Notes under the pieces: model-generated | The model's database searches: none | Told to the model about the DNA's origin: nothing | What the model saw: the letters and a program-made list of their open reading frames with translations, nothing else | Made by a program: the position numbers and the translations under genes | Assembly: GCA_964407525.1 (NCBI GenBank) | Contig: CAYOWC010000043.1 | Span: forward strand, 1 to 23,343 | Source: DUZB01 sp964407525 | Lineage (GTDB): Bacteria; Desulfobacterota; DSM-4660; Desulfatiglandales; Desulfatiglandaceae | DNA length: 23,343 bases | Direction: 5' to 3' | Shown here: positions 1-7,036 of the stretch, piece after piece | Layout of the letters: each line of letters opens with the position of its first letter | How positions within the stretch are numbered: the stretch's first letter is position 1

Positions 1-14
1 AAATAATAATAACC

Positions 15-46
15 ACTTAACTACTAATCTACTCGACCACTTAACG
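15..46. repeat. Degenerate octamer array (4 units)
   Basis: Four consecutive 8-base units of the form ACTnAnCn can be read here (ACTTAACT, ACTAATCT, ACTCGACC, ACTTAACG). The longer word ACCACTTAAC also occurs twice, at 12-21 and 36-45. The degeneracy is high, so the periodicity could be chance, but it resembles the clearer 7- and 8-base arrays elsewhere in this window. No gene is visible in 1-198; this array and the promoter/inverted repeat that follow are all I can see there. Confidence 0.35.
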
Positions 47-62
47 AGGTCTGAATGAACAT

Positions 63-99
63 AGTACCGCGAATTTTTTTGACAGTCAATCGCGGTACT
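63..99. promoter_or_regulatory. 10-bp inverted repeat spanning a promoter (operator candidate)
   Basis: The word AGTACCGCGA at 63-72 is repeated as its exact reverse complement at 90-99, with 17 bases between. The left arm sits just upstream of the -35 box and the right arm lies inside the 17-base spacer of the promoter at 79-107. That placement suits a binding site for a dimeric regulator contacting both sides of the -35 box. A cruciform or RNA hairpin role is less likely, because most of the repeat lies upstream of the expected start site. No matching regulator gene is in the window. Confidence 0.4.
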
Positions 100-107
100 G
101 ATATAAT
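79..107 (+). promoter_or_regulatory. Perfect-consensus sigma-70 promoter
   Basis: TTGACA at 79-84 is followed by a 17-base spacer and TATAAT at 102-107, an exact match to the housekeeping consensus at the optimal spacing. Transcription would begin near 113-115 and run into the small membrane-protein gene at 232, leaving a leader of about 118 bases. A T-tract at 74-80 abuts the -35 box. Confidence 0.7.
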
Positions 108-231
108 GAAATTAAGCATTTGAGCGCGTAAAAGAACATCACAACTCTATTAAAACTGCATTGAAGTATTGTTTCTCTCTTTCGATCTGTTTCCCTGATT
201 GGCTGTCTCAACGGCACGCGGAGAAATCCGA

Positions 232-417
232 ATGAAAGTTTTCGGAACAATCCTGGTCATTATTGGAGGAGTCAGTTTTTTCCTGTACTTCCTCCTCTGG
301 ACCCTTGAAGATTATAGCCGCGAAAGAATCTCCATGTGGCCAATTTTTCTGTGGATTTTTCTCATCCTGGTCGGAATTATATTGATGGGGAAGCAGAAAA
401 AACGTACCAGGTACTAG
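232..417 (+). CDS. Small two-helix membrane protein, function unknown
   Basis: This gene encodes about 61 residues that I do not recognise as a named family. The protein is almost entirely two hydrophobic segments: residues about 2-23, and about 36-54 beginning at WPIFLWIFL. They are joined by a short charged loop (EDYSRERIS) and followed by a basic tail (GKQKKRTRY), so a cytoplasmic C-terminus is likely. The start was set at the ATG at 232 because GGAG at 220-223 lies eight bases upstream; an in-frame TTG at 199 would add eleven polar residues without a good ribosome binding site. The gene is alone behind the consensus promoter at 79-107 and converges on the methyltransferase operon. It could be a stress-type small membrane protein, but that is a guess. 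Confidence 0.55.
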   Translation: MKVFGTILVIIGGVSFFLYFLLWTLEDYSRERISMWPIFLWIFLILVGIILMGKQKKRTRY

Positions 418-425
418 ACGGGTCA

Positions 426-468
426 CAATTATCGATTCAGGGTTTATTTAACCGTGAATCGATAATTG
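426..468. terminator. Strong hairpin between convergent genes (possible bidirectional terminator)
   Basis: CAATTATCGATTCA at 426-439 pairs perfectly with 455-468. After a G-G mismatch, four more pairs (GGTT 441-444 with AACC 450-453) close a five-base loop. It lies 8 bases after the stop of the plus-strand gene and 14 bases after the stop of the minus-strand corrinoid gene. Neither strand has a U-tract after the stem, so it is not a canonical intrinsic terminator. It may act as an mRNA end-stabilising hairpin or be a palindromic repeat element. Confidence 0.5.
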
Positions 469-482
469 AAAAACGTGAACGG

Positions 483-1118
483 TTATCTCCCAATCAACTG
501 CCTGGCCAACTCTACTGCCTCTCCAGCATCACCACCATGGCCATCCGCCCCGATTTTCTCTGCAAAAACCTTGCTTACCGGGGCTCCACCCACCATGATT
601 TTCATATTCTTCCTGAACCCTTTCTCTCCAAGCACACGGATAGAACGTTCCATTTCAGGCATGGTGGTAGTTAAAAGGGCAGACAAGCCAAGAATATCCG
701 GCTTCATTTTTTCAATCTCTTCTATGAGTTTTTCCACCGTAAGATCCACCCCGAGATCCACCACTTTGAATCCTGCCCCTTCTAACATCATGGAAACGAG
801 ATTTTTTCCAATATCATGCATGTCTCCCTTTACGGTCCCCATCAGAATCGTGCCTCTTGATGGTTGATCAGCAGCCTTTAAGAGAGGCTTGACCATATCC
901 AGACCCAGCTTCATGGTCAGCGCCGAGACAAGCATCTCGGGAACAAAGATTTCACTGTCGGCAAACTGCTTTCCAACCACATCCATAGCCGCAATCAAAC
1001 CCTCGTCAATAATCGAAGTAGGTTCAATACCGGCTTCAATGGCCTCACTCACCATTCCCTGAATTTCTTTTCTTTTGCGGCTGATTACCGCTTCCCTGAT
1101 GGTATTCAATATAGTCAT
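483..1118 (-). CDS. Corrinoid (B12-binding) methyltransferase protein, MtbC/MttC-like
   Basis: This 211-residue protein is a cobalamin carrier of the kind that shuttles a methyl group between two methyltransferases. Residues 1-85 form the helical cap domain that precedes B12-binding domains. Residues about 88-211 are the Rossmann-like cobalamin domain. It contains the base-off cobalt ligand motif D99-M-H101-D-I-G104, the GLSALLTTTM segment (144-153) and the GGAP loop (177-180). The length fits the MtbC/MttC/MtaC group. It is the second gene of a minus-strand pair, 77 bases downstream of an MtaA/CmuA-type methyltransferase. A purine-rich ribosome binding site (GAGAGGGAAA) precedes the start. 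Family knowledge suggests methyl transfer from a methylated amine, methanol or methoxy compound toward tetrahydrofolate or a thiol. The substrate cannot be told, because no substrate-side methyltransferase is in the window. Confidence 0.9.
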   Translation of the reverse strand: MTILNTIREAVISRKRKEIQGMVSEAIEAGIEPTSIIDEGLIAAMDVVGKQFADSEIFVPEMLVSALTMKLGLDMVKPLLKAADQPSRGTILMGTVKGDMHDIGKNLVSMMLEGAGFKVVDLGVDLTVEKLIEEIEKMKPDILGLSALLTTTMPEMERSIRVLGEKGFRKNMKIMVGGAPVSKVFAEKIGADGHGGDAGEAVELARQLIGR

Positions 1119-1195
1119 CTTTGATTTCCCTCTCTACATGATGAATTGGCAAGAATCAGAAAAATGTCCATTTTCGTCATTCCTTCGAAAATCGG

Positions 1196-2206
1196 TCAAA
1201 ACCCCTCATGGACGGCGGCGACAATCGCTTTGAGGTTTTCAATCGGTGTGGATAGAGGAATTGCGCACTCGGGTCCTATGATGTCAACGCCCGCATCGAT
1301 AGCATAACGCGCCTGCTTGTAAACTTCGTCCGGCGTTCCCTGATAAAGAACTTCCGCGTTGTTAATGTTTCCCACGAGGCACATCCTGTGGCCAATCTTT
1401 TCAACGGCAGTCTTTGCATCCACCTGCCATTCAAAATGATATCCATCAAAACCGGCATCCGCGAACATTTCCAGGCGGTCTGTGCAATTTCCGCACACGT
1501 GCAGGATTAACGGTCCTTCAATGGACGCCGTCAGTTCCTTGTGAATAGGCATAAGGAACTCCTCGTAGTGGCGCGGGCTGACCAGATTCCCTGTTGCATG
1601 GTCCGCCAGCACCACAATATCCGCTCCCGCCTGGAACTGTGCTTTGGCGGAAGCTATGGTGGCCGGCATCAACTGCCTGAGCATGCGGGTCACTTTTTCT
1701 TTTTCGTCCAGACCGATCTGGAGCAGGAAATTCTGGGTCCCCGCCATATGGTAGGAAAGGGTCCATGGCCCCATAACTTTGCCGATAATAGCGGCCTTTC
1801 CACCCACATGGCGACGAAGAATGGATAGGGCGTCAAGCAGAACCCGCATGGATGGTTTTTCCAGAAAATCTTCGGGAACCGTCACATCCGAAAAATCCTC
1901 GTAAGGAAAATGCCTGGAATCCGGCATCCGGTCCCTGTTGCCCCAATCCATTTGGCATCCAAGGGCAGCCGCTTCCTGGTCAACGCTATACTCCGGCATT
2001 ACCGTATCAAAACCCACTATCTCATGCCCTGCCAAGGCCAGTTCCGCCATGGCCTGAGCATTCAGATGGGCCTCCGGAAAACTAACCCCGCAAAGATCCA
2101 TAAGTCCGTGGCACGCAATAGAAGTGGGATTGCCCACGGGTGGCCTTTCCCCTTTCATTCCCTTATAAAGGGCTGACATTATCAGATTATACGATGTGGT
2201 TTTCAT
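1196..2206 (-). CDS. MtaA/CmuA-type methyltransferase (uroporphyrinogen decarboxylase fold)
   Basis: This 336-residue protein belongs to the UroD-fold methyltransferases that move a methyl group from a methyl-corrinoid protein to an acceptor thiol or related nucleophile. The zinc-site signature H-x-C...C is present: H236-V-C238, then C314 in GPECAIP, with 75 residues between the cysteines, as in methanol- and methylamine-dependent MtaA/MtbA. Other landmarks are GHEIVGFDTVMPEYS near residue 60 and the VGNIN motif near 278. The start was moved to the ATG at 2206, which follows a near-perfect Shine-Dalgarno at 2215-2222; an upstream in-frame start would add 19 residues without support. The corrinoid partner lies directly downstream. 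In bacteria without coenzyme M the acceptor is uncertain. True heme-pathway UroD is less likely, because that enzyme lacks the zinc triad and does not pair with a corrinoid protein. Confidence 0.88.
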   Translation of the reverse strand: MKTTSYNLIMSALYKGMKGERPPVGNPTSIACHGLMDLCGVSFPEAHLNAQAMAELALAGHEIVGFDTVMPEYSVDQEAAALGCQMDWGNRDRMPDSRHFPYEDFSDVTVPEDFLEKPSMRVLLDALSILRRHVGGKAAIIGKVMGPWTLSYHMAGTQNFLLQIGLDEKEKVTRMLRQLMPATIASAKAQFQAGADIVVLADHATGNLVSPRHYEEFLMPIHKELTASIEGPLILHVCGNCTDRLEMFADAGFDGYHFEWQVDAKTAVEKIGHRMCLVGNINNAEVLYQGTPDEVYKQARYAIDAGVDIIGPECAIPLSTPIENLKAIVAAVHEGF

Positions 2207-2214
2207 TCCCCATG

Positions 2215-2222
2215 ACCTCCTT
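2215..2222 (-). promoter_or_regulatory. Ribosome binding site that sets the MtaA-type start
   Basis: Read on the minus strand, 2222-2215 is AAGGAGGT, a full anti-16S match eight or nine bases before the ATG at 2206. It overrides the longer in-frame start at 2263. An out-of-frame ATG at 2213 lies just after it and is probably not used. Confidence 0.75.
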
Positions 2223-2320
2223 CGGTTGAAGATTTCACCGCCTCTAAAGGAGCCGGTTGACATTTAGATTAATCTTTACATTGGCTTCAATATTTCTGAC
2301 CACGTCCAGAAGATATATTG

Positions 2321-2349
2321 ATCCTGGTTATCTGCGTTAATCTGCGTCC
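2321..2349. repeat. Short tandem repeat of about 9-10 bases, just 3' of the MscS-like gene
   Basis: ATCTGCGTTA (2330-2339) is followed directly by ATCTGCGTCC (2340-2349), and a related word ATCCTGGTTA precedes them at 2321-2330. The array ends six bases beyond the stop codon of the minus-strand channel gene at 2355. It resembles the other stop-proximal arrays in this window in position but not in sequence. Confidence 0.5.
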
Positions 2350-2354
2350 TCTTT

Positions 2355-4022
2355 TTAGGCTGGGTGGTTGTCCGTATCCGTCATATGCACGGCAACCTGC
2401 TGGAACGGAATCACCCAATGGTGGCATGTGCAAACATCCGTACATATCCTCTGAATGGATCTCTCCAGAGCCCAGAACTTGGATTCAGCATGGGCATTAA
2501 ATTCAGCCAGGACCGCCATATCCAGAGAAGAAGCCCCCGCCTCTTTAAATTCCACTCGAATTTTTTCGATGCTTTCCCCATAGCCTTCTCGTTCCAATTC
2601 CTCCACAATCGCCTTTTCAAATACAGAAGGGGCCTCTTTCGTAGCAAGATCCTGGTGCTGGTAATCGATGCCAAAAGTTACCTGCAATCGGTATCCGGAG
2701 GAGACATTAACGGGCGACTGAGACAGGTAATCGGCTGTATTATAGAACTTGCAAGCACCTCCCTTCAGCCTCATTTTTACCATATCCACCGTTTGAGCGA
2801 CGATTTCCCCATAGGCTCCACCTTCAAGACTGACCCAGTCGCCGGGTTTTGAGGGAAACCACGGTTCGTTTTCCGTCATGGGACGGGATCTGAGTTCCAT
2901 AAGATCGTTGATATGAAGCCGGATGAGATTTTTCCCCAGTTCTCTGTTTTCAAGGAGGGTATGAAAATTAATGGAAATCACCTCAAAGGGAATTCCTTTA
3001 TACACGACAACCTCGCCCTCTCGCACCGTTCCGAAGTTGAGCATGAGAGTCGCCTGTGACCAGAAACGGGGAAGGGCCTTTTTGGAAACCCAGCCGACTC
3101 CGAGCAGGAATATGATGGTAAGAGAAAGCAACACCCAGTCGCCAAAAGAATAGAGCACCCCTAAGAGAACCAGGAAAGAAAACATGACCGTAAACACCAC
3201 ATACAGCAAATCAAAGATACGAACAGCAAAGGCTCTGCCTTTTTTGTGAAAAGGACTCAATCTCTGGATCAGCTTGTAAAAGAAGTGCAGCGCCACCCAG
3301 ACAAAGGCAAAAGAAAACAGGGCTACAAGCAGGTTTAACCCTCTGCTCTTAAAAAAAGTACGGAACAGTTCCCGGAGTGACTCTGACAGCGACTTTTTCT
3401 CTCCCGTAATTTTGTCTAACCGACTGGAAACAATGGCCCTCTGGGTCCTGATTTCCATTCCCCGATTCTGCCAGCTCCTTACGATGGTATTCAGTTTTTC
3501 CGTAAGCTGTGGATCAGTCGTATGGGAAACCAGTGACAACAGGTTTGCGTTTGCCGTCTCAGAGGTTGCCAGCTGCATATCGTACCGTTCAATCTCATCC
3601 CGAAGATTTTCAATCTCTCGAGGCCGAGAGGTCATCTTCTTCATTTCCCTCATGAGTGGTTCAAGCATTTCCCTGAGTTCTTGACTCCACTCAACGTCCC
3701 CTTTCACATCCTCCTGGAAAACTGCCATATCGACACCCGCGCTGAACTGATCGAGGCTGGTCTCCGTCTCCAGGAGCTTCAGTGTCAGTTCGTCAATACT
3801 CTCCTGTAGTTCCATTTCCCGCCCAGCCCCTTGCGGGCTTTGAAGAACTTCTCGGGTGGCAGATATCATTCGTGAAAGATTTTTTGAAGTCTGCAGAAGC
3901 GTTTCCAACTCTTCAACTTTGTTCTTTATGTTCGTATCGGAGAGAGAATCTTCAGCCTGAACAGAAAGGGAATAGAAGAAAAGGCAGAGAAGAAAAATCA
4001 CAAGGATAGATTTTATTTTCAT
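2355..4022 (-). CDS. Large MscS-family mechanosensitive channel protein
   Basis: This 555-residue inner-membrane protein fits the enlarged MscS channels that open under membrane tension. A signal peptide (residues 1-23) is followed by a long, probably periplasmic, coiled-coil region (about 25-225, rich in heptad Leu/Glu/Lys). Three hydrophobic segments follow at about 230-252, 268-290 and 293-313. Two successive beta-rich segments come next (about 328-380, with REGEVVVYKGIPF; about 390-455, with PGDWVSLEGGAYGEIV and FGIDYQHQ), typical of the MscS beta domain. The end is a C-terminal alpha/beta domain. The ATG at 4022 was chosen because GAGGA lies seven to eleven bases upstream and the signal peptide begins there; the upstream extension overlaps the preceding gene. 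It closes a minus-strand group with the OmpA-like and small anchored proteins. A cysteine-rich stretch CTDVCTCHH near the C-terminus is unusual. Confidence 0.82.
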   Translation of the reverse strand: MKIKSILVIFLLCLFFYSLSVQAEDSLSDTNIKNKVEELETLLQTSKNLSRMISATREVLQSPQGAGREMELQESIDELTLKLLETETSLDQFSAGVDMAVFQEDVKGDVEWSQELREMLEPLMREMKKMTSRPREIENLRDEIERYDMQLATSETANANLLSLVSHTTDPQLTEKLNTIVRSWQNRGMEIRTQRAIVSSRLDKITGEKKSLSESLRELFRTFFKSRGLNLLVALFSFAFVWVALHFFYKLIQRLSPFHKKGRAFAVRIFDLLYVVFTVMFSFLVLLGVLYSFGDWVLLSLTIIFLLGVGWVSKKALPRFWSQATLMLNFGTVREGEVVVYKGIPFEVISINFHTLLENRELGKNLIRLHINDLMELRSRPMTENEPWFPSKPGDWVSLEGGAYGEIVAQTVDMVKMRLKGGACKFYNTADYLSQSPVNVSSGYRLQVTFGIDYQHQDLATKEAPSVFEKAIVEELEREGYGESIEKIRVEFKEAGASSLDMAVLAEFNAHAESKFWALERSIQRICTDVCTCHHWVIPFQQVAVHMTDTDNHPA

Positions 4023-4066
4023 GACGGGTCCTCTGTGCGAGTATTTTTGGAAACCGTAAACGAGTA

Positions 4067-4303
4067 TCATTTTCCAATAGTCACGCTGTCATCATTAAAC
4101 AGATTTTTTACTCCTGATTTCAGCAGGGCGGGATTGAGAAAGAGCTTCGATTTATTGGATCCCCTCGCATTAACAAACGTATTGTCAAGAGTCATTACAT
4201 TTTTCTTGAGGATTTTAAAACTGCTGTCCATCAGAATAAAGTGGTAGTTGAGAACCCCATAGGCGCAGGCCGCTGCAATAATCAGAATAATCAGTTTTTT
4301 CAT
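4067..4303 (-). CDS. Small membrane-anchored protein, function unknown
   Basis: This protein has 78 residues and no name that I can give with confidence. Residues 1-20 (MKKLIILIIAAACAYGVLNY) form a signal anchor or uncleaved signal. The remainder is a short soluble domain (HFILMDSSFKILKKNVMTLD, then DTFV-like NTFVNARG) with alternating hydrophobic and basic residues, so it would face the periplasm. CGAGGAAT precedes the ATG at a normal distance. It lies 56 bases after the OmpA-domain gene and 44 bases before the MscS-like gene on the same strand, so co-transcription is likely. The layout resembles small conserved proteins next to envelope genes in Desulfobacterota, but that is recollection rather than evidence here. 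Confidence 0.65.
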   Translation of the reverse strand: MKKLIILIIAAACAYGVLNYHFILMDSSFKILKKNVMTLDNTFVNARGSNKSKLFLNPALLKSGVKNLFNDDSVTIGK

Positions 4304-4359
4304 AATTCCTCGTTTCTCGAAAAGGGAAAATCAGATCAGCCAAAGGTACTCGGCAAAAA

Positions 4360-5013
4360 TCAATAATTTCTTTTGCCCTCAATGGGCTCGGAAACGGTCT
4401 CCCCGGTAGCCACAATTTCTACCCGTCGGTTGAGTTGCTTGTTTTCGCGCGACCTGTTCGGTTCAAGAGGCATGCTCTCACCGAAACCGAAAACTTTCAA
4501 CCGGTCGGGCGCAATGGTGGTTTTTTCTACAAGATAGTTTTTGACAGCCAGAGCACGGTTCATGCTCAGTTTCAAATTGTATTTTTCCGAACCATCTGAA
4601 TCCGTATGGCCGTTCACATGAATAACCCGGCCCTGCAGGCGAGGATCACTCAGTGCCTTTCCCAGTTGATCCAGCACGAGAAAAGATTCGGGACGGATGG
4701 CGTACGAATTGACTGCAAACTGGATCTTGAGGTTAACAAATCCACCCTGCCGCTTTTCGGGAACATTGACGGTTTCCCATGTCTCGCCCCCCTCATCCTT
4801 TCTCAGCACCTTGATGCTCCTGGTCTTCGGCTGAGATTCAGGCGGGGCGACAGATTCCCAGCTCTCCGGTTTAGAAGACTTCGAATTCTTCCCGGGAGAA
4901 AGGAGGCTGTCCGCAATCCCATCCGAGGTGGTTTCAAACCCATAATTTCCGGCATTGCAAATGCCGGTGAACAAAAAAAGAACTGACAGCGACAAAATGA
5001 CCGACCTATACAT
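4360..5013 (-). CDS. OmpA-domain peptidoglycan-binding envelope protein
   Basis: This 217-residue protein has a cleavable signal peptide (MYRSVILSLSVLFLFTGICN, cleavage near NAG). A low-complexity linker rich in Ser, Pro and Lys runs over about residues 25-85. A C-terminal OmpA-like domain follows at about 93-205. The diagnostic peptidoglycan-binding signature is clear: NGHTDSDG, then NLKLSMNRALAVKNYLV, GFGESMP and NRRVEI. There is no N-terminal beta-barrel, so it is a periplasmic or outer-membrane-associated anchor like Pal rather than a porin. No lipobox is seen (GICN is not followed by a Cys at a lipobox position). The start at 5013 has GAGGGGGG just upstream. It precedes the small anchored protein and the MscS-like channel on the same strand. 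A role tying the locus to the cell wall is inferred. Confidence 0.88.
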   Translation of the reverse strand: MYRSVILSLSVLFLFTGICNAGNYGFETTSDGIADSLLSPGKNSKSSKPESWESVAPPESQPKTRSIKVLRKDEGGETWETVNVPEKRQGGFVNLKIQFAVNSYAIRPESFLVLDQLGKALSDPRLQGRVIHVNGHTDSDGSEKYNLKLSMNRALAVKNYLVEKTTIAPDRLKVFGFGESMPLEPNRSRENKQLNRRVEIVATGETVSEPIEGKRNY

Positions 5014-5069
5014 GATTCCCCCCTCGTTTATAAAAGTAAGAGCGAAGCGATTCCACACTTCGTCATTAT

Positions 5070-5098
5070 GCGGTTCGTTATTCGATATTCTGCGGTTC
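5070..5098. repeat. Degenerate heptamer array
   Basis: Seven-base units GCGGTTC, GTTATTC, GATATTC and (after one extra T) GCGGTTC follow one another, and TGCGGTTC occurs at 5069-5076 and 5091-5098. It lies in the 161-base gap between the OmpA-domain gene and the DUF4384 gene, about 77 bases past the latter's stop. I see no other feature in that gap. Confidence 0.45.
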
Positions 5099-5174
5099 TA
5101 TTTTTCTGATTTCCACGCTCCAGCATGAGAATAATAACCGCTTCCGACTACAAACCAAAGACCTTTGAAAACAA

Positions 5175-6713
5175 TCATGGCCCCGTGACCACCTCCACTT
5201 CCGCCTCGGCATACCCTCTTTTTCCCGAAAGCCCCTGGTTTCTGAGTCGTCTTACCAGTTCGTCCGCCCGGGACCAGTCCCCGGCCAGATCTCTGGGAAA
5301 ATCCAGGGGAGATTCAGCCCCCACTACCCACACCCTGTCTGTACCATAAGGCTTGGTCACCACCAGATCATAAGAACACCCATCCTCCGGCAGAATGATC
5401 GGGACATTGGGTCTGGGCATGGAACCGCACTGCCCCCCTCTGGCCAACCGGCCGCTCCCATCCACGGGATAAAGAAGGGTTGCGTTCCCTTTCGAATCCA
5501 AATCAAAAAGATATACGTAAGCTATCCGGTTCAACCGGATCACAAATTTGATGTGCTCGCCTTCACGGTAAAAAGGCCTTCCCTCGCCACGTGTGGTAGT
5601 CAATTCGACCGTTAGACCATCTTTCGATATCCCACCAGGGCTTTTTCCTGAAAAGGATTGCCGGCCGCCCTGGCCCTGAGATATGGGCGGCGCTTCAAGG
5701 AGATAGGCAGGAAAAAGTCCCACAGGAACATCCGCAGATGCCGCCGTGATCTGTTGGCCCTGCCGATTGCTCGCCAGGATTCTCACCTCCACCTTTTCTT
5801 TATGAAGCCAGGCGCTGCCTTTCAATTCGCCATCCGCTTTGAGCAAATCGGCGGTGAGACTCGAGTTTCCCGTTTTGGGCGCCTGCTCCGGACGGATGCC
5901 TCTCGTACCCCGGGTGCGGAGACTGCTGACGGAAAGGCGGCTCAGGGCTTTCTGCTGGTCTAGAGGAACAAATAGGCGGCTTTCCGCCAGTGCAGGCCGT
6001 ATCCACCCCGCAAGATACGCACCCAGATCATCACTGCATTTCTTCCCTTTAACCTGGAATTCACGCATGTGCAGCGTACGATTCACCGGTTCTGGGGAAT
6101 TCCGTTCCATTTTTCGCACCAGATATCTTGCCCACGACTCCCTGTCAGGGCTCAGAGCGTCCTGATCAATCTTGTTCAAAGGGACTTTCTCGGAAGCCGA
6201 TGCCACCACTTCAGGACCGTTCGTCCCCAATTTCATCACTTTGAGATCGATCCTTACATCTTTCCCCTGTTTCTGCCAGGTCCCCTGCAGAATCTTGGCG
6301 TTTTGTGTATCCGCCCCCGGCAGCAAAACCCTGCACCCGTTTTTTTTCATCTCCGTAATGAGTTTGCCGCGCAGCTGCGTGGCAAGAGGAAGGCTCAGAC
6401 CGCTACGCGCTTCATACAGGTCGTGGGCGTTGATGAGCACCGGCTTCCCGTCTAAGGCACCCTGCCGAACCAAGCGCCGGGCCAGACTGGCAACAGCGCT
6501 ATCCAGGTCTTCCGATCCGTCCACGCTGGTCAGAGTATCAGACGTATCCCCTGCGTTGCTTCCAAACAACGTTTCGCCGCCCTGCCCCCACGCTTCGGGA
6601 ATGGCCTGGAAGACCATGAGCAGTGAAATGAAAATGAAGGAAAACCACACCGGTGCAATTAAGTGTACTGGAAACGGTTTTCTCCCGTCAAAAATAGATA
6701 GATCTGTTTCCAT
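5175..6713 (-). CDS. Exported tandem FlgO-like / DUF4384 protein
   Basis: This 512-residue protein has a signal peptide with a long n-region and a hydrophobic core near 21-38 (cleavage near AWG-QGG, 43). Residues about 70-180 (SLARRLVRQGALDGKPVLIN, then VLLPG, then LQGTWQKQGKDVRIDLKV) and about 212-335 look like two FlgO/LpoB-type alpha/beta domains. Such domains occur in outer-membrane accessory proteins. Residues about 366-445 match DUF4384: GLTVELTT, then YREGEHIKFVIRLNRIAYVY, LFDLDSKGNATLLYP. DUF4384 commonly accompanies caspase-like proteins, and a caspase gene is indeed the divergent neighbour across 323 bases. AAGGAG lies ten bases before the ATG. No protease or kinase motif is present. 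The function is unknown; a periplasmic scaffold or substrate-binding role is inferred. Confidence 0.75.
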   Translation of the reverse strand: METDLSIFDGRKPFPVHLIAPVWFSFIFISLLMVFQAIPEAWGQGGETLFGSNAGDTSDTLTSVDGSEDLDSAVASLARRLVRQGALDGKPVLINAHDLYEARSGLSLPLATQLRGKLITEMKKNGCRVLLPGADTQNAKILQGTWQKQGKDVRIDLKVMKLGTNGPEVVASASEKVPLNKIDQDALSPDRESWARYLVRKMERNSPEPVNRTLHMREFQVKGKKCSDDLGAYLAGWIRPALAESRLFVPLDQQKALSRLSVSSLRTRGTRGIRPEQAPKTGNSSLTADLLKADGELKGSAWLHKEKVEVRILASNRQGQQITAASADVPVGLFPAYLLEAPPISQGQGGRQSFSGKSPGGISKDGLTVELTTTRGEGRPFYREGEHIKFVIRLNRIAYVYLFDLDSKGNATLLYPVDGSGRLARGGQCGSMPRPNVPIILPEDGCSYDLVVTKPYGTDRVWVVGAESPLDFPRDLAGDWSRADELVRRLRNQGLSGKRGYAEAEVEVVTGP

Positions 6714-7036
6714 TTAGTTGCGTCTCCTTGCTGGGACAACTCTTGAATGGTTTAGAATTCAATCTAACACATTCATAACATTCTATTCAAATGCTTTTGC
6801 AGTTTCGACCTGTTTATAGGCAAACACAGCACCATTTTACTATCCGGTTTGCGAGACGTTATTTCAAACGGGCCAATCACACGGGAAAAACATTGACATA
6901 ACATAGGATTTGATGAAAAATGAGTAAAAATCATTTCGGAATACTCTTTTTGAAATACATCCATCTATCTGCATAACCGTTTCTTTAGTCGTTGCCATGA
7001 ACCCCGGGATATCTATATTTGAAGGAGAAATGAAAA
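6714..7036. other. Divergent intergenic region between DUF4384 and caspase genes
   Basis: This 323-base AT-rich gap must hold the promoters of two divergent genes. The best plus-strand candidate is TTGAAA at 6950-6955, a 16-base spacer and CATAAC at 6972-6977, which is weak. A TTGACA at 6893-6898 has no convincing -10 partner (AAAAAT at 6916). On the minus strand TATAAA (reverse complement of 6821-6828 surroundings) lacks a -35. A possible 63-residue minus-strand reading frame here shows no ribosome binding site or motif. I see no RNA gene. Confidence 0.4.
7022..7027 (+). promoter_or_regulatory. Ribosome binding site supporting a GTG start
   Basis: AAGGAG lies nine bases before the GTG at 7037. 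A closer ATG at 7030 is in another frame and too near the Shine-Dalgarno. The GTG start also preserves the basic n-region of the signal peptide, which an ATG at 7061 would lose. Confidence 0.65.

Noticed and set aside
1196..2206. Heme-pathway uroporphyrinogen decarboxylase
   Set aside because: The H-x-C...C zinc triad and the adjacent corrinoid gene point to the methyltransferase branch of the fold.
6893..6898. TTGACA upstream of the caspase gene
   Set aside because: No adequate -10 at 16-18 bases (AAAAAT at best), so it is not called as a promoter.
6773..6964. 63-residue minus-strand reading frame in the DUF4384/caspase gap
   Set aside because: It has no ribosome binding site, no signal or motif, and lies where two divergent promoters are expected.
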